In this document: positions 53,940 through 62,233 of the stretch, piece after piece
Numbering within the stretch: position 1 is the stretch's first letter
How the letters are laid out: every line of letters begins with the position of its first letter
The notes under the pieces: model-generated
Told to the model about the DNA's origin: nothing
Seen by the model: only the letters and a program-made list of their open reading frames with translations
The model's database searches: none
Position numbers and translations under genes: made by a program
Origin: an uncultured Bacilli bacterium
GTDB lineage: Bacteria > Bacillota_I > Bacilli_A > RF39 > UBA660
Assembly (NCBI GenBank): GCA_944329425.1
Contig: CALVIG010000001.1
Span: forward strand, 98,015-162,014
Direction of reading: 5' to 3'
DNA: 64,000 nucleotides

Positions 53940-55376
53940 ATGAGTGAAAAACAGGTAAAAGAAATAACTAGTCGTGACGTTGATTTTGCAAAATGGTACA
54001 CTGACGTAGTAAAAAAAGCGGATTTAGTAGACTACTCTTCCGTTAAAGGAAGCATGATAATAAGACCATATGGATACGCTATATGGGAAAACATGCAAAA
54101 AATATTAGACAAAAAATTTAAGGAAACTGGGCACGAAAACTTACAGATGCCGATGTTTATCCCAGAAAGCTTACTACAAGTTGAAAAGGACCACGTTAAT
54201 GGGTTTGCTCCAGAAGTTGCCTGGGTAACGTATGGTGGTAACAACAAATTAGAAGAAAGAATGTGCGTAAGGCCAACATCAGAAGTATTATTTTGTGATC
54301 ACTTTAAGAAGATAATTAATTCATACAGGGATTTACCTTTGTTATATAATCAGTGGTGTACGATAGTTAGGTGGGAAAAAACCACAAGGCCTTTTTTAAG
54401 AAGCCGGGAAATTTTATGGCAAGAAGGTCATACGATGCACGCTAGTGAAAAAGAAGCACTAGACGAAACGTTAAGAATGCTTAAGGTTTATGAGGATTTT
54501 CAAAAAAACGTACTTGCCATACCAGTTTTTACTGGCCAAAAAACTGATAAAGAAAAGTTTGCGGGAGCTGAAAGTACTTACGCTATAGAAGCAATGATGT
54601 ATGATGGTGTTGCCCTTCAAAACGCAACTTCACACTACTTTGGAAACGGTTTTGCAAAAGCGTTTGATATTAAGTTTTTAAACAAAGAAAACAAGTTAGA
54701 AAACCCTTATCAAACTTCTTGGGGATGCACTACCAGAATGATTGGTTCATTGGTAATGGTTCATGGAGATGATAGAGGTCTTGTTTTACCTCCTAGAATA
54801 GCTCCTTATAAAGTAATTATTATACCTATTGGAAACGATGAAAAAATTAATGAGGTTTTAAACGAAATAAAAGAAGATTTAAGTGATTCATTAATATCAT
54901 ACAAGGTAGATAATTCAAATAAAACGCCTGGATTTAAATTTGCGGAAGCGGAAGTCAAAGGATACCCAGTTAGAATAGAAATAGGAAAAAGAGACCTAGA
55001 AGAAGGATTAGTTACAATAGTAAGGCGTGATACTTTAGAGAAAGTTAAGGTACCAGTAGATGAAGCTGTTATGAAGATAAATGAATTATTAATTAATATA
55101 CAAAATGATATGTATGAAAGGGCTTTAAAAAGAAGGGATAGCATGGTTTATGAAGCTGATTCATATGAAGAAATGAATGAGATAGCAAAAACAAAACCAG
55201 GATTCATATACACTAACTGGTGTGGAAATCAAGCTTGCGAAGATAAGATAAAGGATGATTTAGGATTAAAATCAAGGTGCATTCCATTTGAGAACAACGA
55301 GCCTACTGGTGATAAAAAATGCGTTTGTTGTGGTAAAGAAGCTAAAACTAAAATATATTGGGCTAAACAATATTAA
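53940..55376 (+). CDS. proS: Prolyl-tRNA synthetase (archaeal/eukaryotic type)
   Basis: A 478-aa class II synthetase charging tRNA-Pro in the cytoplasm. It lacks the editing insertion of long bacterial ProRS. Motif 1 region IIRPYGYAIWE, motif 2 RFLRSREILWQEGHT-like (FLRSREILWQEGH), motif 3 GDDRGLVLPP, and the zinc-binding C-terminus (CGNQACEDK ... KCVCCGKEAKTKIYWAKQY) identify the short archaeal/eukaryotic type. This form is frequent in Mollicutes, Clostridia and related gut lineages. Confidence 0.95.
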   Translation: MSEKQVKEITSRDVDFAKWYTDVVKKADLVDYSSVKGSMIIRPYGYAIWENMQKILDKKFKETGHENLQMPMFIPESLLQVEKDHVNGFAPEVAWVTYGGNNKLEERMCVRPTSEVLFCDHFKKIINSYRDLPLLYNQWCTIVRWEKTTRPFLRSREILWQEGHTMHASEKEALDETLRMLKVYEDFQKNVLAIPVFTGQKTDKEKFAGAESTYAIEAMMYDGVALQNATSHYFGNGFAKAFDIKFLNKENKLENPYQTSWGCTTRMIGSLVMVHGDDRGLVLPPRIAPYKVIIIPIGNDEKINEVLNEIKEDLSDSLISYKVDNSNKTPGFKFAEAEVKGYPVRIEIGKRDLEEGLVTIVRRDTLEKVKVPVDEAVMKINELLINIQNDMYERALKRRDSMVYEADSYEEMNEIAKTKPGFIYTNWCGNQACEDKIKDDLGLKSRCIPFENNEPTGDKKCVCCGKEAKTKIYWAKQY

Positions 55377-55404
55377 AAAACTTATGGTGATCATAAGTTT
55401 TTTT
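55376..55404 (+). terminator. proS terminator
   Basis: AAAAACTTATG (55376-55386) pairs with CATAAGTTTTT (55392-55402), followed by further T residues. Confidence 0.9.
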
Positions 55405-55434
55405 ATTTTGAGTATACTAATAATGGTGATAAAC

Positions 55435-55878
55435 ATGCTAACAGCTACTTACGAACAAGCTTATATTAGTTCTTTTGCAAAAATATTTACCATTTTAAAA
55501 GAAGAGTATGAATGCATAGTAAAACAAGGTGAATGTGAAAATTACGAAATAGAAATTAACGGTATAAACGGACAGGAAATAAATGATTATTTAAGTATAT
55601 GTTTCCAAAAACAAAACGGGTCACTAACGGTTATAGCTTCCGTTGAAATTGAAGATGAAATAGTTAAAAAATTAGTAACTGATATATCACTTGCCTTAAA
55701 CATGGATCCACTTGCCAGCTACAACTTTAAAGATTTAAAAGATTACAAAGTATATCATTTTTCATACGTAACTGAAAACGTACTTGTTGATAATAAAAAG
55801 TTATTAGAAGAATTAAAAAAACAAGAAGAGATTGAAAACCTATGTTTTGAAATAAAGATAAGTCCGTTAACGTATTAA
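55435..55878 (+). CDS. Conserved-looking protein of unknown function
   Basis: A 147-aa soluble, acidic protein starting at ATG 55435 with GGTGAT upstream; the longer open frame back to 55288 overlaps the end of proS and is rejected. It contains alternating helix and strand (EEYECIVKQGECENYEIEIN, GSLTVIASVEIEDEIVKKL). I recognise no family. It is flanked on both sides by terminators, so it is a single-gene unit. Confidence 0.6.
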   Translation: MLTATYEQAYISSFAKIFTILKEEYECIVKQGECENYEIEINGINGQEINDYLSICFQKQNGSLTVIASVEIEDEIVKKLVTDISLALNMDPLASYNFKDLKDYKVYHFSYVTENVLVDNKKLLEELKKQEEIENLCFEIKISPLTY

Positions 55879-55909
55879 AAAAAGCTTACGATATAATCGT
55901 AAGTTTTTT
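55877..55909. terminator. Bidirectional terminator before cotJC
   Basis: CTTACGAT and ATCGTAAG pair around ATA, with A and T runs outside, between convergent genes. Confidence 0.85.
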
Positions 55910-56471
55910 ATTTATAGTAATATTTAGCTTTATATTCATCCGCTAATTCCTTAAAACGAGCATAATGCACTATTTCCCTTTGTCTAAGCCACAATAAAGG
56001 GCCAGTAATATCAGGATCATCCGACAAATCGATTAAATGCTCATACACCGCTCTAGCCTTTTGTTCTGCTGCTAAATCCTCTTCTAAATCCGCAACAGGA
56101 TCTCCAGTTGTAGATATATAAGAAGCAGTCCAAGCGTTACCATTTACATCACTAGGGAAAAGGCTTAAACCGTGTTCCGTATATTGTCCCTCTAACCCAT
56201 ATTCTTTTATTTCGTTAATTGTTGCACCTTTAAGCATTTGATAAACCATAGTACATATCATTTCAACGTGGGCTAATTCTTCTGTTCCAATATCCGTTAG
56301 GAGAGCTTTACCCTTATCATCCGGCATCGTGTACCTTTGATTTAAATACCTAAGTGCCGCCCCTAATTCTCCTTGAGGTCCACCATATTGACTTATTATT
56401 GCTTTAGCCATTCTTAGATTCTTGTTTTTTATATTTACTGGATATTGTAGCTTCTTGGAATATTTCCACAT
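55908..56471 (-). CDS. cotJC: CotJC spore coat protein (manganese catalase family)
   Basis: A 187-aa ferritin-like protein. MWKYSKKLQYPVNI at the start, GGPQGELGAALRYLNQRYTMPD, the metal-binding GTEELAHVEM, and LAAEQKARAVYEHLI with LLWLRQREIVHYARF are typical CotJC/manganese catalase features. It has the metal-ligating Glu and His residues in place. It is deposited in the inner spore coat in Bacillus. Translated after the CotJA-CotJB fusion with a 37-base overlap. Confidence 0.93.
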   Translation of the reverse strand: MWKYSKKLQYPVNIKNKNLRMAKAIISQYGGPQGELGAALRYLNQRYTMPDDKGKALLTDIGTEELAHVEMICTMVYQMLKGATINEIKEYGLEGQYTEHGLSLFPSDVNGNAWTASYISTTGDPVADLEEDLAAEQKARAVYEHLIDLSDDPDITGPLLWLRQREIVHYARFKELADEYKAKYYYK

Positions 56472-56953
56472 ACCCTATCCTCCTTTTGCCATGGCCATGG
56501 TTCATCATCCCACTGCCACGAATTATTACTTAAACCATTACCATATGATAAAGATAATGGTCCGTACAAGTTTTCATAATTCTTCATTAAAGTGTTTAAT
56601 TCATCGTTATATTCATCAAACTTTTGTATTAACTCAAAATCATTTGGATGAACGTCTAAATATAAATTTATGTCGAGTAAAGCAAAATCTAACTGTTGTA
56701 TCTTATATAATAACTGTTCTTGTGTGCCCAAAACGTTTGGAACTAAATAAGTCATGTTATCATAAGGATTATACGTTTTAACCTCCATGTTTCCCCTTAA
56801 AAAGCCTTCTTCTTTAGAAGTAAACTTACTTTGACTATAATTAACATTATATTTTTTATTACCATAAGTCTTGTTTAATGATTTAAAGTTAGTATACGGT
56901 ATAAACGTATCTATAATAATTTTGTCCATCCCATACTTAGAATAATTATTCAT
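56435..56953 (-). CDS. CotJA-CotJB-like fusion protein
   Basis: A 172-aa protein. Residues about 45-75 (SKEEGFLRGNMEVKTYNPYD) resemble the short CotJA core. Residues about 80-165 match CotJB: LLYKIQQLDFALLDINLYLD followed by VHPNDFELIQKFDEYNDEL and WQWDDEPWPW. In Bacillus, cotJA and cotJB are separate genes; here one frame holds both, directly before cotJC and overlapping it. The N-terminal 40 residues are unlike either. A hairpin in the leader ends at the AGGAGG ribosome site. Confidence 0.78.
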   Translation of the reverse strand: MNNYSKYGMDKIIIDTFIPYTNFKSLNKTYGNKKYNVNYSQSKFTSKEEGFLRGNMEVKTYNPYDNMTYLVPNVLGTQEQLLYKIQQLDFALLDINLYLDVHPNDFELIQKFDEYNDELNTLMKNYENLYGPLSLSYGNGLSNNSWQWDDEPWPWQKEDRVCGNIPRSYNIQ

Positions 56954-56964
56954 ATTTAACCTCC

Positions 56965-57005
56965 TAGCCTATTATATACATCCATAAACATATGTGTATA
57001 GGCTA
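56965..57005 (-). promoter_or_regulatory. Stem-loop in the cotJ leader
   Basis: TAGCCTA (56965-56971) pairs with TAGGCTA (56999-57005), extended inside by TATACA/TGTGTA. The 3' edge of the stem touches the AGGAGG ribosome site. A weak sigma-E-like -10 (TATACACA) overlaps it. Confidence 0.45.
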
Positions 57006-57053
57006 ATAAATGAATAAATTTTAACTACTTTTAATAAAATATTAACGTAGGTA

Positions 57054-57081
57054 TTGACAATAAATAAAAAATAAGTATAAT
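57054..57081 (+). promoter_or_regulatory. Promoter of tRNA-Gly
   Basis: Consensus TTGACA (57054-57059), 16-base spacer, TATAAT (57076-57081). Confidence 0.85.
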
Positions 57082-57099
57082 TAAAAATGCCTACTTGAT

Positions 57100-57173
57100 G
57101 CAGGTGTAGTTTAATGGTAGAACCACAGCCTTCCAAGCTGTATACGGGAGTTCGATTCTCCTCACCTGCTCCA
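57100..57173 (+). tRNA. tRNA-Gly (anticodon TCC)
   Basis: Acceptor stem GCAGGTG pairs with CACCTGC, D arm GTTTAATGGTAGAAC, anticodon stem ACAGC/GCTGT with loop CTTCCAA (anticodon TCC), T arm with GTTCGATTC, and encoded CCA. The gene is intact and followed by a terminator. Accessory DNA begins right after it, but I see no second copy of its 3' end in the window. Confidence 0.96.
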
Positions 57174-57182
57174 TTTGAATAC

Positions 57183-57217
57183 AACTTACGGACTATAAAA
57201 GTTCGTAAGTTTTTATT
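57183..57217 (+). terminator. tRNA-Gly terminator
   Basis: AACTTACGGACT pairs with AGTTCGTAAGTT (one wobble), followed by a T-run. Confidence 0.85.
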
Positions 57218-57270
57218 TTATATAAATATTAAACTTTAATGTTCTCTTTCTAGGAAGGAGGACATTTTTT

Positions 57271-57555
57271 ATGCTTGAATTTAAAATCTTAGAAGAATTT
57301 AAACCTAACCCCAAAATAATAGAACTTATTAAAAACTACACTTACAAAACTAAAAAAGGAAAAATTAAAGTTCTTCTACATACCAATTTACAAATTATAG
57401 AACCTATTGAATATCTAATTACACATCCTATTACTCTTACTATTCTTGAATACAAAATAAATGAAATTAGTAATAAACCATTTTACATTAAAGAACATAA
57501 AGCAAAATATAACTTAAAAGAAATAGAAAATATTGTAAAAAAATACAAATATTAA
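57271..57555 (+). CDS. Small protein of unknown function preceding a serine recombinase
   Basis: A 94-aa, lysine/isoleucine-rich protein with an excellent GGAAGGAGG ribosome site. No recognised domain; helix-strand-helix pattern. It is followed by a hairpin and then the serine recombinase gene, the same order as the 90-aa gene and recombinase at 62.3-64 kb. It may regulate or assist recombination, which is inference from position. Confidence 0.6.
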   Translation: MLEFKILEEFKPNPKIIELIKNYTYKTKKGKIKVLLHTNLQIIEPIEYLITHPITLTILEYKINEISNKPFYIKEHKAKYNLKEIENIVKKYKY

Positions 57556-57564
57556 ATTTTTTTG

Positions 57565-57591
57565 AAAATGCACTTCGTAAATTTGCGTTTT
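57565..57591 (+). terminator. Hairpin between the 94-aa gene and the recombinase
   Basis: AAAATGCA (57565-57572) pairs with TGCGTTTT (57584-57591, one wobble). It may reduce transcription into the recombinase gene. Confidence 0.45.
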
Positions 57592-57652
57592 AGTTAGGAA
57601 ACAAGTGAGAGGAAGATTAATCCTTCTCAAAAATGAAGAAAGGAGGAATTTT

Positions 57653-59443
57653 ATGAGATGTGGTGTTTATGTAAGAGTTAGTACAGACGACCAAAGAGAT
57701 AATGGATATTCTATTGATTCACAACTTAGAATGATTAAAGAGTATTGTGAAAAGAATGATTACAGCATAGTATACGTATATAATGATGCAGGTCATTCAG
57801 GCAAAGATTTAATGAGGCCAGAAATGCAAAGATTACTTGCTGATATAAAATCAAAAAAGATTGATAAATTAATTGCTATTAAAGTAGATAGACTTACAAG
57901 AAATAATTATGATGGATTTTGGCTTTTAAATTATTGTGAAGAACACGAAGTTAAAATTGAATTAATATTAGAACCTTATGATGTATCTACTGCTAATGGT
58001 GAAATGATATTTGGAATGAACTTAGTATTTGGTCAAAGAGAAAGAAAAGAAATTGGAGCAAGAACGAAACGTGCTATGGAAGAAATGGCTTTAGAAAAAA
58101 TACACCCTAGTAAAGCACCTTATGGCTATGTTAGAAATAAAAATACTGGTCATTTAGAAATAGAACCTATTGAATCACAAGTAGTAAAAGAAATATTTGA
58201 ACTATGTAAAAAAGGACATTCTACAAGAAATATAGCAACTATCATGCACAATAATAATGCTTACTTAAAACAAGGAAAATGGTTATCAGATAGAGTTTAT
58301 AAAATACTTACTAATTCAATTTATATTGGAATATTTGAATATGGAAAATATAAAAGAAAACCTCAAGATGTTTTAAGAGTTGAAAATTATTGTGAACCAA
58401 TTATTGATATAAATACTTGGAATGCAACTAGAAATGTATTAGTTAAAAATAAACATTCTAATTATGGGGAACACATTCATTTATTTTCAGGATTAGTTAA
58501 ATGCCCTTTATGTGGAGAGATTATGAGTTCATCAGAATCGTTTAAATATCCTAATGGAAAACAAAAAGAATATTACCATTTAAGATGTAAGAATTCTAAT
58601 TGTAAAGGTTACGGGTATCATTATAATACAGAAAAGATAGAAGCAAAATTAAAAAGAATATTAGAAGAATTAACGATATTTATGCTTTCTATGGATAATG
58701 AAATTATTACTTGTAATTCTACTAAAAGTAATGATGTAAAAGAAATAGAAAAAGCTATTGAAAAATTAAAAATGCAAGAAAAAAGATTAGTTGATTTATA
58801 TTTAAGTTCTACTTTGGATGTAGAAACAATTAATCACAAAAATGAAGTAATAAAAAAAGAAATAGATAAATTAACTAAAAAGAAAACTACCCTTGATCCA
58901 GATAATTCTTCAAAGGAATATACAATAGAACTTGTTAAAAAAATAGATTGTATTGAAGAAAATGATAATCTAATTTTTACAAATATTAAAAATATAGGTT
59001 TTACTTTTCTTTATGATTTACTAACAAGAAAAGCAAAAAGAGATTTAATTCATAGACTTATATCACAAATAGAAATAGCAAGAGATAAAAATTATAACAT
59101 CGATATTAAAAGTATAAAGTTTACAGATGAATTCATAGCAAAAAGCAGTAAAGAATATATAAAATATTATAATAAAATTATGGAAAACAATAATATTGGC
59201 ATCAAATTTTATAAAGAAATAAACAAAGAAAAACTAAAAAATATAGAATTAGATTATGATATTTTATCTATTAAAAAAATGAAATTAAATAAATATTCAA
59301 ACGAATTTTTAGAATATTTTATATCAAAATCGAGAGAACATTTATATGTTGATGGAATTATTAGTTGTCCTTATGTTGAAGAAAACAAATTAAAAGATAT
59401 TTTAATATTAGTACCTAAAAAAGATACGATAGTAGCAAATTAA
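57653..59443 (+). CDS. Large serine recombinase
   Basis: A 596-aa site-specific recombinase. The N-terminal resolvase domain has YVRVSTDDQRDNGYSI (catalytic Ser near residue 10) and RLTRNNYDG. The recombinase domain follows (KAPYGYVRNKN, IATIMHNNN), then a zinc ribbon CPLCGEIM with C-x(n)-CKNSNC (about 284-325), and a coiled-coil plus C-terminal region. It catalyses integration or excision through a covalent serine intermediate. ATG 57653 has AAAGGAGG; the longer frame from 57605 is not needed. It is co-oriented with tnpV. Confidence 0.93.
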   Translation: MRCGVYVRVSTDDQRDNGYSIDSQLRMIKEYCEKNDYSIVYVYNDAGHSGKDLMRPEMQRLLADIKSKKIDKLIAIKVDRLTRNNYDGFWLLNYCEEHEVKIELILEPYDVSTANGEMIFGMNLVFGQRERKEIGARTKRAMEEMALEKIHPSKAPYGYVRNKNTGHLEIEPIESQVVKEIFELCKKGHSTRNIATIMHNNNAYLKQGKWLSDRVYKILTNSIYIGIFEYGKYKRKPQDVLRVENYCEPIIDINTWNATRNVLVKNKHSNYGEHIHLFSGLVKCPLCGEIMSSSESFKYPNGKQKEYYHLRCKNSNCKGYGYHYNTEKIEAKLKRILEELTIFMLSMDNEIITCNSTKSNDVKEIEKAIEKLKMQEKRLVDLYLSSTLDVETINHKNEVIKKEIDKLTKKKTTLDPDNSSKEYTIELVKKIDCIEENDNLIFTNIKNIGFTFLYDLLTRKAKRDLIHRLISQIEIARDKNYNIDIKSIKFTDEFIAKSSKEYIKYYNKIMENNNIGIKFYKEINKEKLKNIELDYDILSIKKMKLNKYSNEFLEYFISKSREHLYVDGIISCPYVEENKLKDILILVPKKDTIVAN

Positions 59444-59459
59444 ATAAAGAAATGGAGAG

Positions 59460-59819
59460 ATGAAAATGAAATTAACTTATATACAAATTAGAGATTATTT
59501 ATTACCAAACTTAACTATTAAAAATCAAAGTACTACTGGAATAAACAAATATGGCTATTTAAGATTACACTATCTGAAAGAAAATAAAAAAGCACTTTAT
59601 ACTACACTTTTAATGACTAATGAACTTACTAATCATCTTATTTCAGTCAGTAAAAATAGTGAAGATAGATTACAATTGTTAATGGAAAATTACAAAAATT
59701 CAGATGAAAGACTATCTGAAAAAAATAAAAAAATTAATCATATAGAATGGTCAAAACTTATGAATAATTACAGAAATATTGCTGAAGAAATTATATTAAA
59801 TGATTTTATTTTTATATAA
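59460..59819 (+). CDS. tnpV: TnpV-like transposon-encoded protein
   Basis: A 119-aa protein matching the TnpV family: LTYIQIRDYLLPNLTI, INKYGYLRLHYLKENKKALY, LMTNELTNHLISV, and the C-terminal HIEWSKLMNNYRNIAEEIIL. TnpV proteins are carried by Clostridial mobilisable transposons next to recombinases; their role is unclear. GGAGAG precedes ATG. Confidence 0.83.
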   Translation: MKMKLTYIQIRDYLLPNLTIKNQSTTGINKYGYLRLHYLKENKKALYTTLLMTNELTNHLISVSKNSEDRLQLLMENYKNSDERLSEKNKKINHIEWSKLMNNYRNIAEEIILNDFIFI

Positions 59820-59829
59820 ACAGATGTCA

Positions 59830-59871
59830 AAAAAGAGGAAAAAATTATAAAAATAATTTAATCCTCTTTTT
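59830..59871 (+). terminator. Terminator after tnpV
   Basis: AAAAAGAGGA (59830-59839) pairs with TCCTCTTTTT (59862-59871). An inner AAATTAT/ATAATTT stem extends it. Confidence 0.8.
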
Positions 59872-59883
59872 ATATTTTATCTA

Positions 59884-59934
59884 GTGTGGGAGTAATTTAA
59901 TTGTCTAGCCAGCACTGAATTCGTACTCCCGCAC
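59884..59934. repeat. Inverted repeat at the end of the first recombinase unit
   Basis: GTGTGGGAGTA (59884-59894) and TACTCCCGCAC (59924-59934) are complementary across 11 bases with one wobble, separated by 29 bases. It is the only gene-free stretch between tnpV and the HAD gene. Candidate for an attachment site or element boundary; not proven. Confidence 0.45.
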
Positions 59935-59944
59935 AAATTCTATT

Positions 59945-59958
59945 ATGGGAATTCCCAT
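59945..59958. repeat. 14-base perfect palindrome
   Basis: ATGGGAATTCCCAT, next to the 59884-59934 inverted repeat and before the HAD stop codon. It may be an operator or part of a recombination site. Confidence 0.4.
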
Positions 59959-59974
59959 ACCCTTTATAAAAATA

Positions 59975-60445
59975 TTATTCTGTAAACGAACTTGGATGAT
60001 ATGCTGTAATTCCTAATTCTTCTGCTTTTCTTAAAACATCTAATCTATCATCTACAAAAACAAGATCATTTAAATTCAATTTATATTTTTTACTATACTC
60101 TAGCATAACTTCTGGCTTAAGCATTGTGGAACTAATAAATATAATATTTTCTTTTTTAAAATTTGGAAAATGCTTTTCTAACCATATGTACTTTTGTTCT
60201 ACTTCATTATTACATACAACTGTACCTAAGATAAAAATTTTATCACTCTCTAATTGTGAGATAATTTTTTGCATCGTTTTAAGTGGCCTTGATTTCAAAA
60301 ACAAATCACTAAAAAGAAAATCATTTAGAGTTTGGCATCCTAATTCAGGACATCTTCCACCATAAATTTTATTCCTATGTCTGTATTCAGATAGTGTTCC
60401 ATCAATATCAAAAAATACATATTTTCCTTTTAAATTTTCTATCAT
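59975..60445 (-). CDS. HAD-superfamily hydrolase
   Basis: A 156-aa phosphatase. Motif I FFDIDGTLSEYRHR (nucleophile Asp near residue 13), motif II-like FILGTVVCNN, and motif IV VFVDDRLDVL near 134. The cap is minimal and the size is close to 5'(3')-deoxyribonucleotidase-like HADs. Its ATG overlaps the TGA of the upstream MFS-Nudix fusion gene (ATGA), with GGAGG inside that gene, so the two are translationally coupled. Together the pair suggests nucleotide or nucleotide-sugar turnover linked to transport. Confidence 0.83.
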   Translation of the reverse strand: MIENLKGKYVFFDIDGTLSEYRHRNKIYGGRCPELGCQTLNDFLFSDLFLKSRPLKTMQKIISQLESDKIFILGTVVCNNEVEQKYIWLEKHFPNFKKENIIFISSTMLKPEVMLEYSKKYKLNLNDLVFVDDRLDVLRKAEELGITAYHPSSFTE

Positions 60446-62055
60446 AACTCTTTTCCTCCTTTTTTCATTGCGTTATATTCTTTTAAAATAACTCTTTGAT
60501 ATTTATGATACATTTTTTCTATAAATTCATCTGGCTTTCCCCATAATATAGGATGATCTTTCTCTATTGGTTCTTTAACTTTTTTATCTAATTTTGCAAT
60601 AAACATTGTAGCAATTATTTTCAAATTACCTCTACTTGAATTATACTCATATGAAATAATATTTTGAAATAACTTGATATCTTTGATTGTATAACCAGTT
60701 TCTTCTAGCATTTCTCTTTCTAATGTTTCTAGGGCAGTTTCATTTTTTTCAGTACCACCACCAAAGAAAAAATATTTTCCATCATTCGTTATTGCAATAT
60801 TTCCATTTTCATCTTCTATAATTGCATAAGCACATTTTCTTTCTTTATAATCTATATTAGGTTTTTTATTACATATAATTCTTGTAATTTGGTTATTTCT
60901 AATATATATTAGCCAATATGCTAATGCAAGCTGAAAAATCATAAATAACGCAGATAGCCCGAACATATATCTTAGTCCAATTTCAAACATTATACCACAA
61001 AAGAAAACACCAACTGCTTCACCTAAAAACCTAATTATATATCTAATGTTAGTAAACTGTAATTGATATTTATTTTCAATAGAGTTTATATAAGGACCAT
61101 CACAAACATTTTCATAAGCAGGTCCAATTAGTAGTGACCACGTTATCGCAACTAAAGTAATAATCATATTATTAGATAAAAATGCAATGGTGTAAACTAA
61201 AAATCTAATACCAAATTTTATTGTAATTGTAATATAATCATTTTTTGGAGTTAGCCATTTAAGAATAACAATTCCTAATATATCAGATATAAGTCCAAAT
61301 ACTAGAAGATAATTGGTAGCAAAACTATCTGAAAAATTATAATAATTTGTTAGTGTTAACATCCTTAATCCTAATCCCGTTGATAATGCTGTGGCAGCCA
61401 TAAATGAATATATTAAATATATTTTGAGCATTCTGTTTTTTACTATATACTTCAATATAGAAAATTTTTCATTTACTTTTTCTTCACAATTTATAGTTTT
61501 TATACTATAAATTATACCTATGGATAATAGTAGAAAGATATTTGAAATCATTAAACATAAATTATAGTTAATGTATGTATTAAAAATTGTTTTACCTATA
61601 AAAATCCCGCCAATTAAGATTCCAACATCTCTAAATAAATACTCAGTTAATTTTCTTTTGCTATATATAGTATTATTTTTTATTATAGTTGTTATTAGTG
61701 GATAAATGCTTGTTATAACAACATATTCCATAACAATATCAATTACTATAGATATATTTATTAAAAAATAATAACCTGTACTATTTAAAAAATATAGTAC
61801 GACTGAATTTATAAATTTTAATATAATTGCTATACCAATAAATCTTTTAAGTTTAGAAAGATGTATAAATTTAGAAACTATTATTATTCCAATTACACTT
61901 GCAAATGTTCCTATACTTATAATATTGCTTATTTGAGTTGGAAGAAAATTATTATCCTGCAACCAAAGTTGTCTAAAATTCCCCCACAATCCAATAGATA
62001 TACTAAATAGTGCTAACATTATTAAAATCTTATTTTCGTTCTTAATTTTGTTCAT
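60442..62055 (-). CDS. MFS transporter fused to a Nudix hydrolase
   Basis: A 537-aa fusion. Residues 1 to about 385 are a 12-helix MFS-like transporter (GLWGNFRQLWLQ, RLTEYLFRDVGILIGGIF-like central loop region, GPAYENVCDGPYIN). Residues about 400-525 are a Nudix domain with the complete box: GGTEKNE-TALETLE-REMLEETGY near 428-450, matching Gx5Ex7REUxEExGU. A soluble hydrolase attached to the cytoplasmic end of a transporter suggests coupling of uptake or efflux of a nucleoside diphosphate-type compound to hydrolysis. Coupled by overlap to a HAD phosphatase gene. It lies between two serine-recombinase modules. Confidence 0.85.
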   Translation of the reverse strand: MNKIKNENKILIMLALFSISIGLWGNFRQLWLQDNNFLPTQISNIISIGTFASVIGIIIVSKFIHLSKLKRFIGIAIILKFINSVVLYFLNSTGYYFLINISIVIDIVMEYVVITSIYPLITTIIKNNTIYSKRKLTEYLFRDVGILIGGIFIGKTIFNTYINYNLCLMISNIFLLLSIGIIYSIKTINCEEKVNEKFSILKYIVKNRMLKIYLIYSFMAATALSTGLGLRMLTLTNYYNFSDSFATNYLLVFGLISDILGIVILKWLTPKNDYITITIKFGIRFLVYTIAFLSNNMIITLVAITWSLLIGPAYENVCDGPYINSIENKYQLQFTNIRYIIRFLGEAVGVFFCGIMFEIGLRYMFGLSALFMIFQLALAYWLIYIRNNQITRIICNKKPNIDYKERKCAYAIIEDENGNIAITNDGKYFFFGGGTEKNETALETLEREMLEETGYTIKDIKLFQNIISYEYNSSRGNLKIIATMFIAKLDKKVKEPIEKDHPILWGKPDEFIEKMYHKYQRVILKEYNAMKKGGKEL

Positions 62056-62145
62056 CTTTATATCTCATCCTTAATTAAAAAAATATTAAAGTAATTTTAA
62101 CTAATAGAATTATACTATATTTAGACATTTTTTTCCATACTACCA

Positions 62146-62174
62146 TTGAAATTTAACAACAATTCATGTATAAT
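62146..62174 (+). promoter_or_regulatory. Promoter of the second recombinase unit
   Basis: TTGAAA (62146-62151), 17-base spacer, TATAAT (62169-62174). AGAAGGAG follows shortly. Confidence 0.7.
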
Positions 62175-62233
62175 CTTTTTAGAAGGAGAACAAAGTTCGT
62201 AACTTGTATGTTATTCGCTCCATAAGGTAAAAT

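Noticed and set aside
55288-55434. N-terminal extension of the 147-aa protein
   Set aside because: It overlaps the end of proS and crosses its terminator; ATG 55435 has its own ribosome site.
57100-57173. tRNA-Gly as the attachment site of the accessory region
   Set aside because: The tRNA is intact, no second copy of its 3' end was found to 64 kb, and the recombinases are of the serine type.
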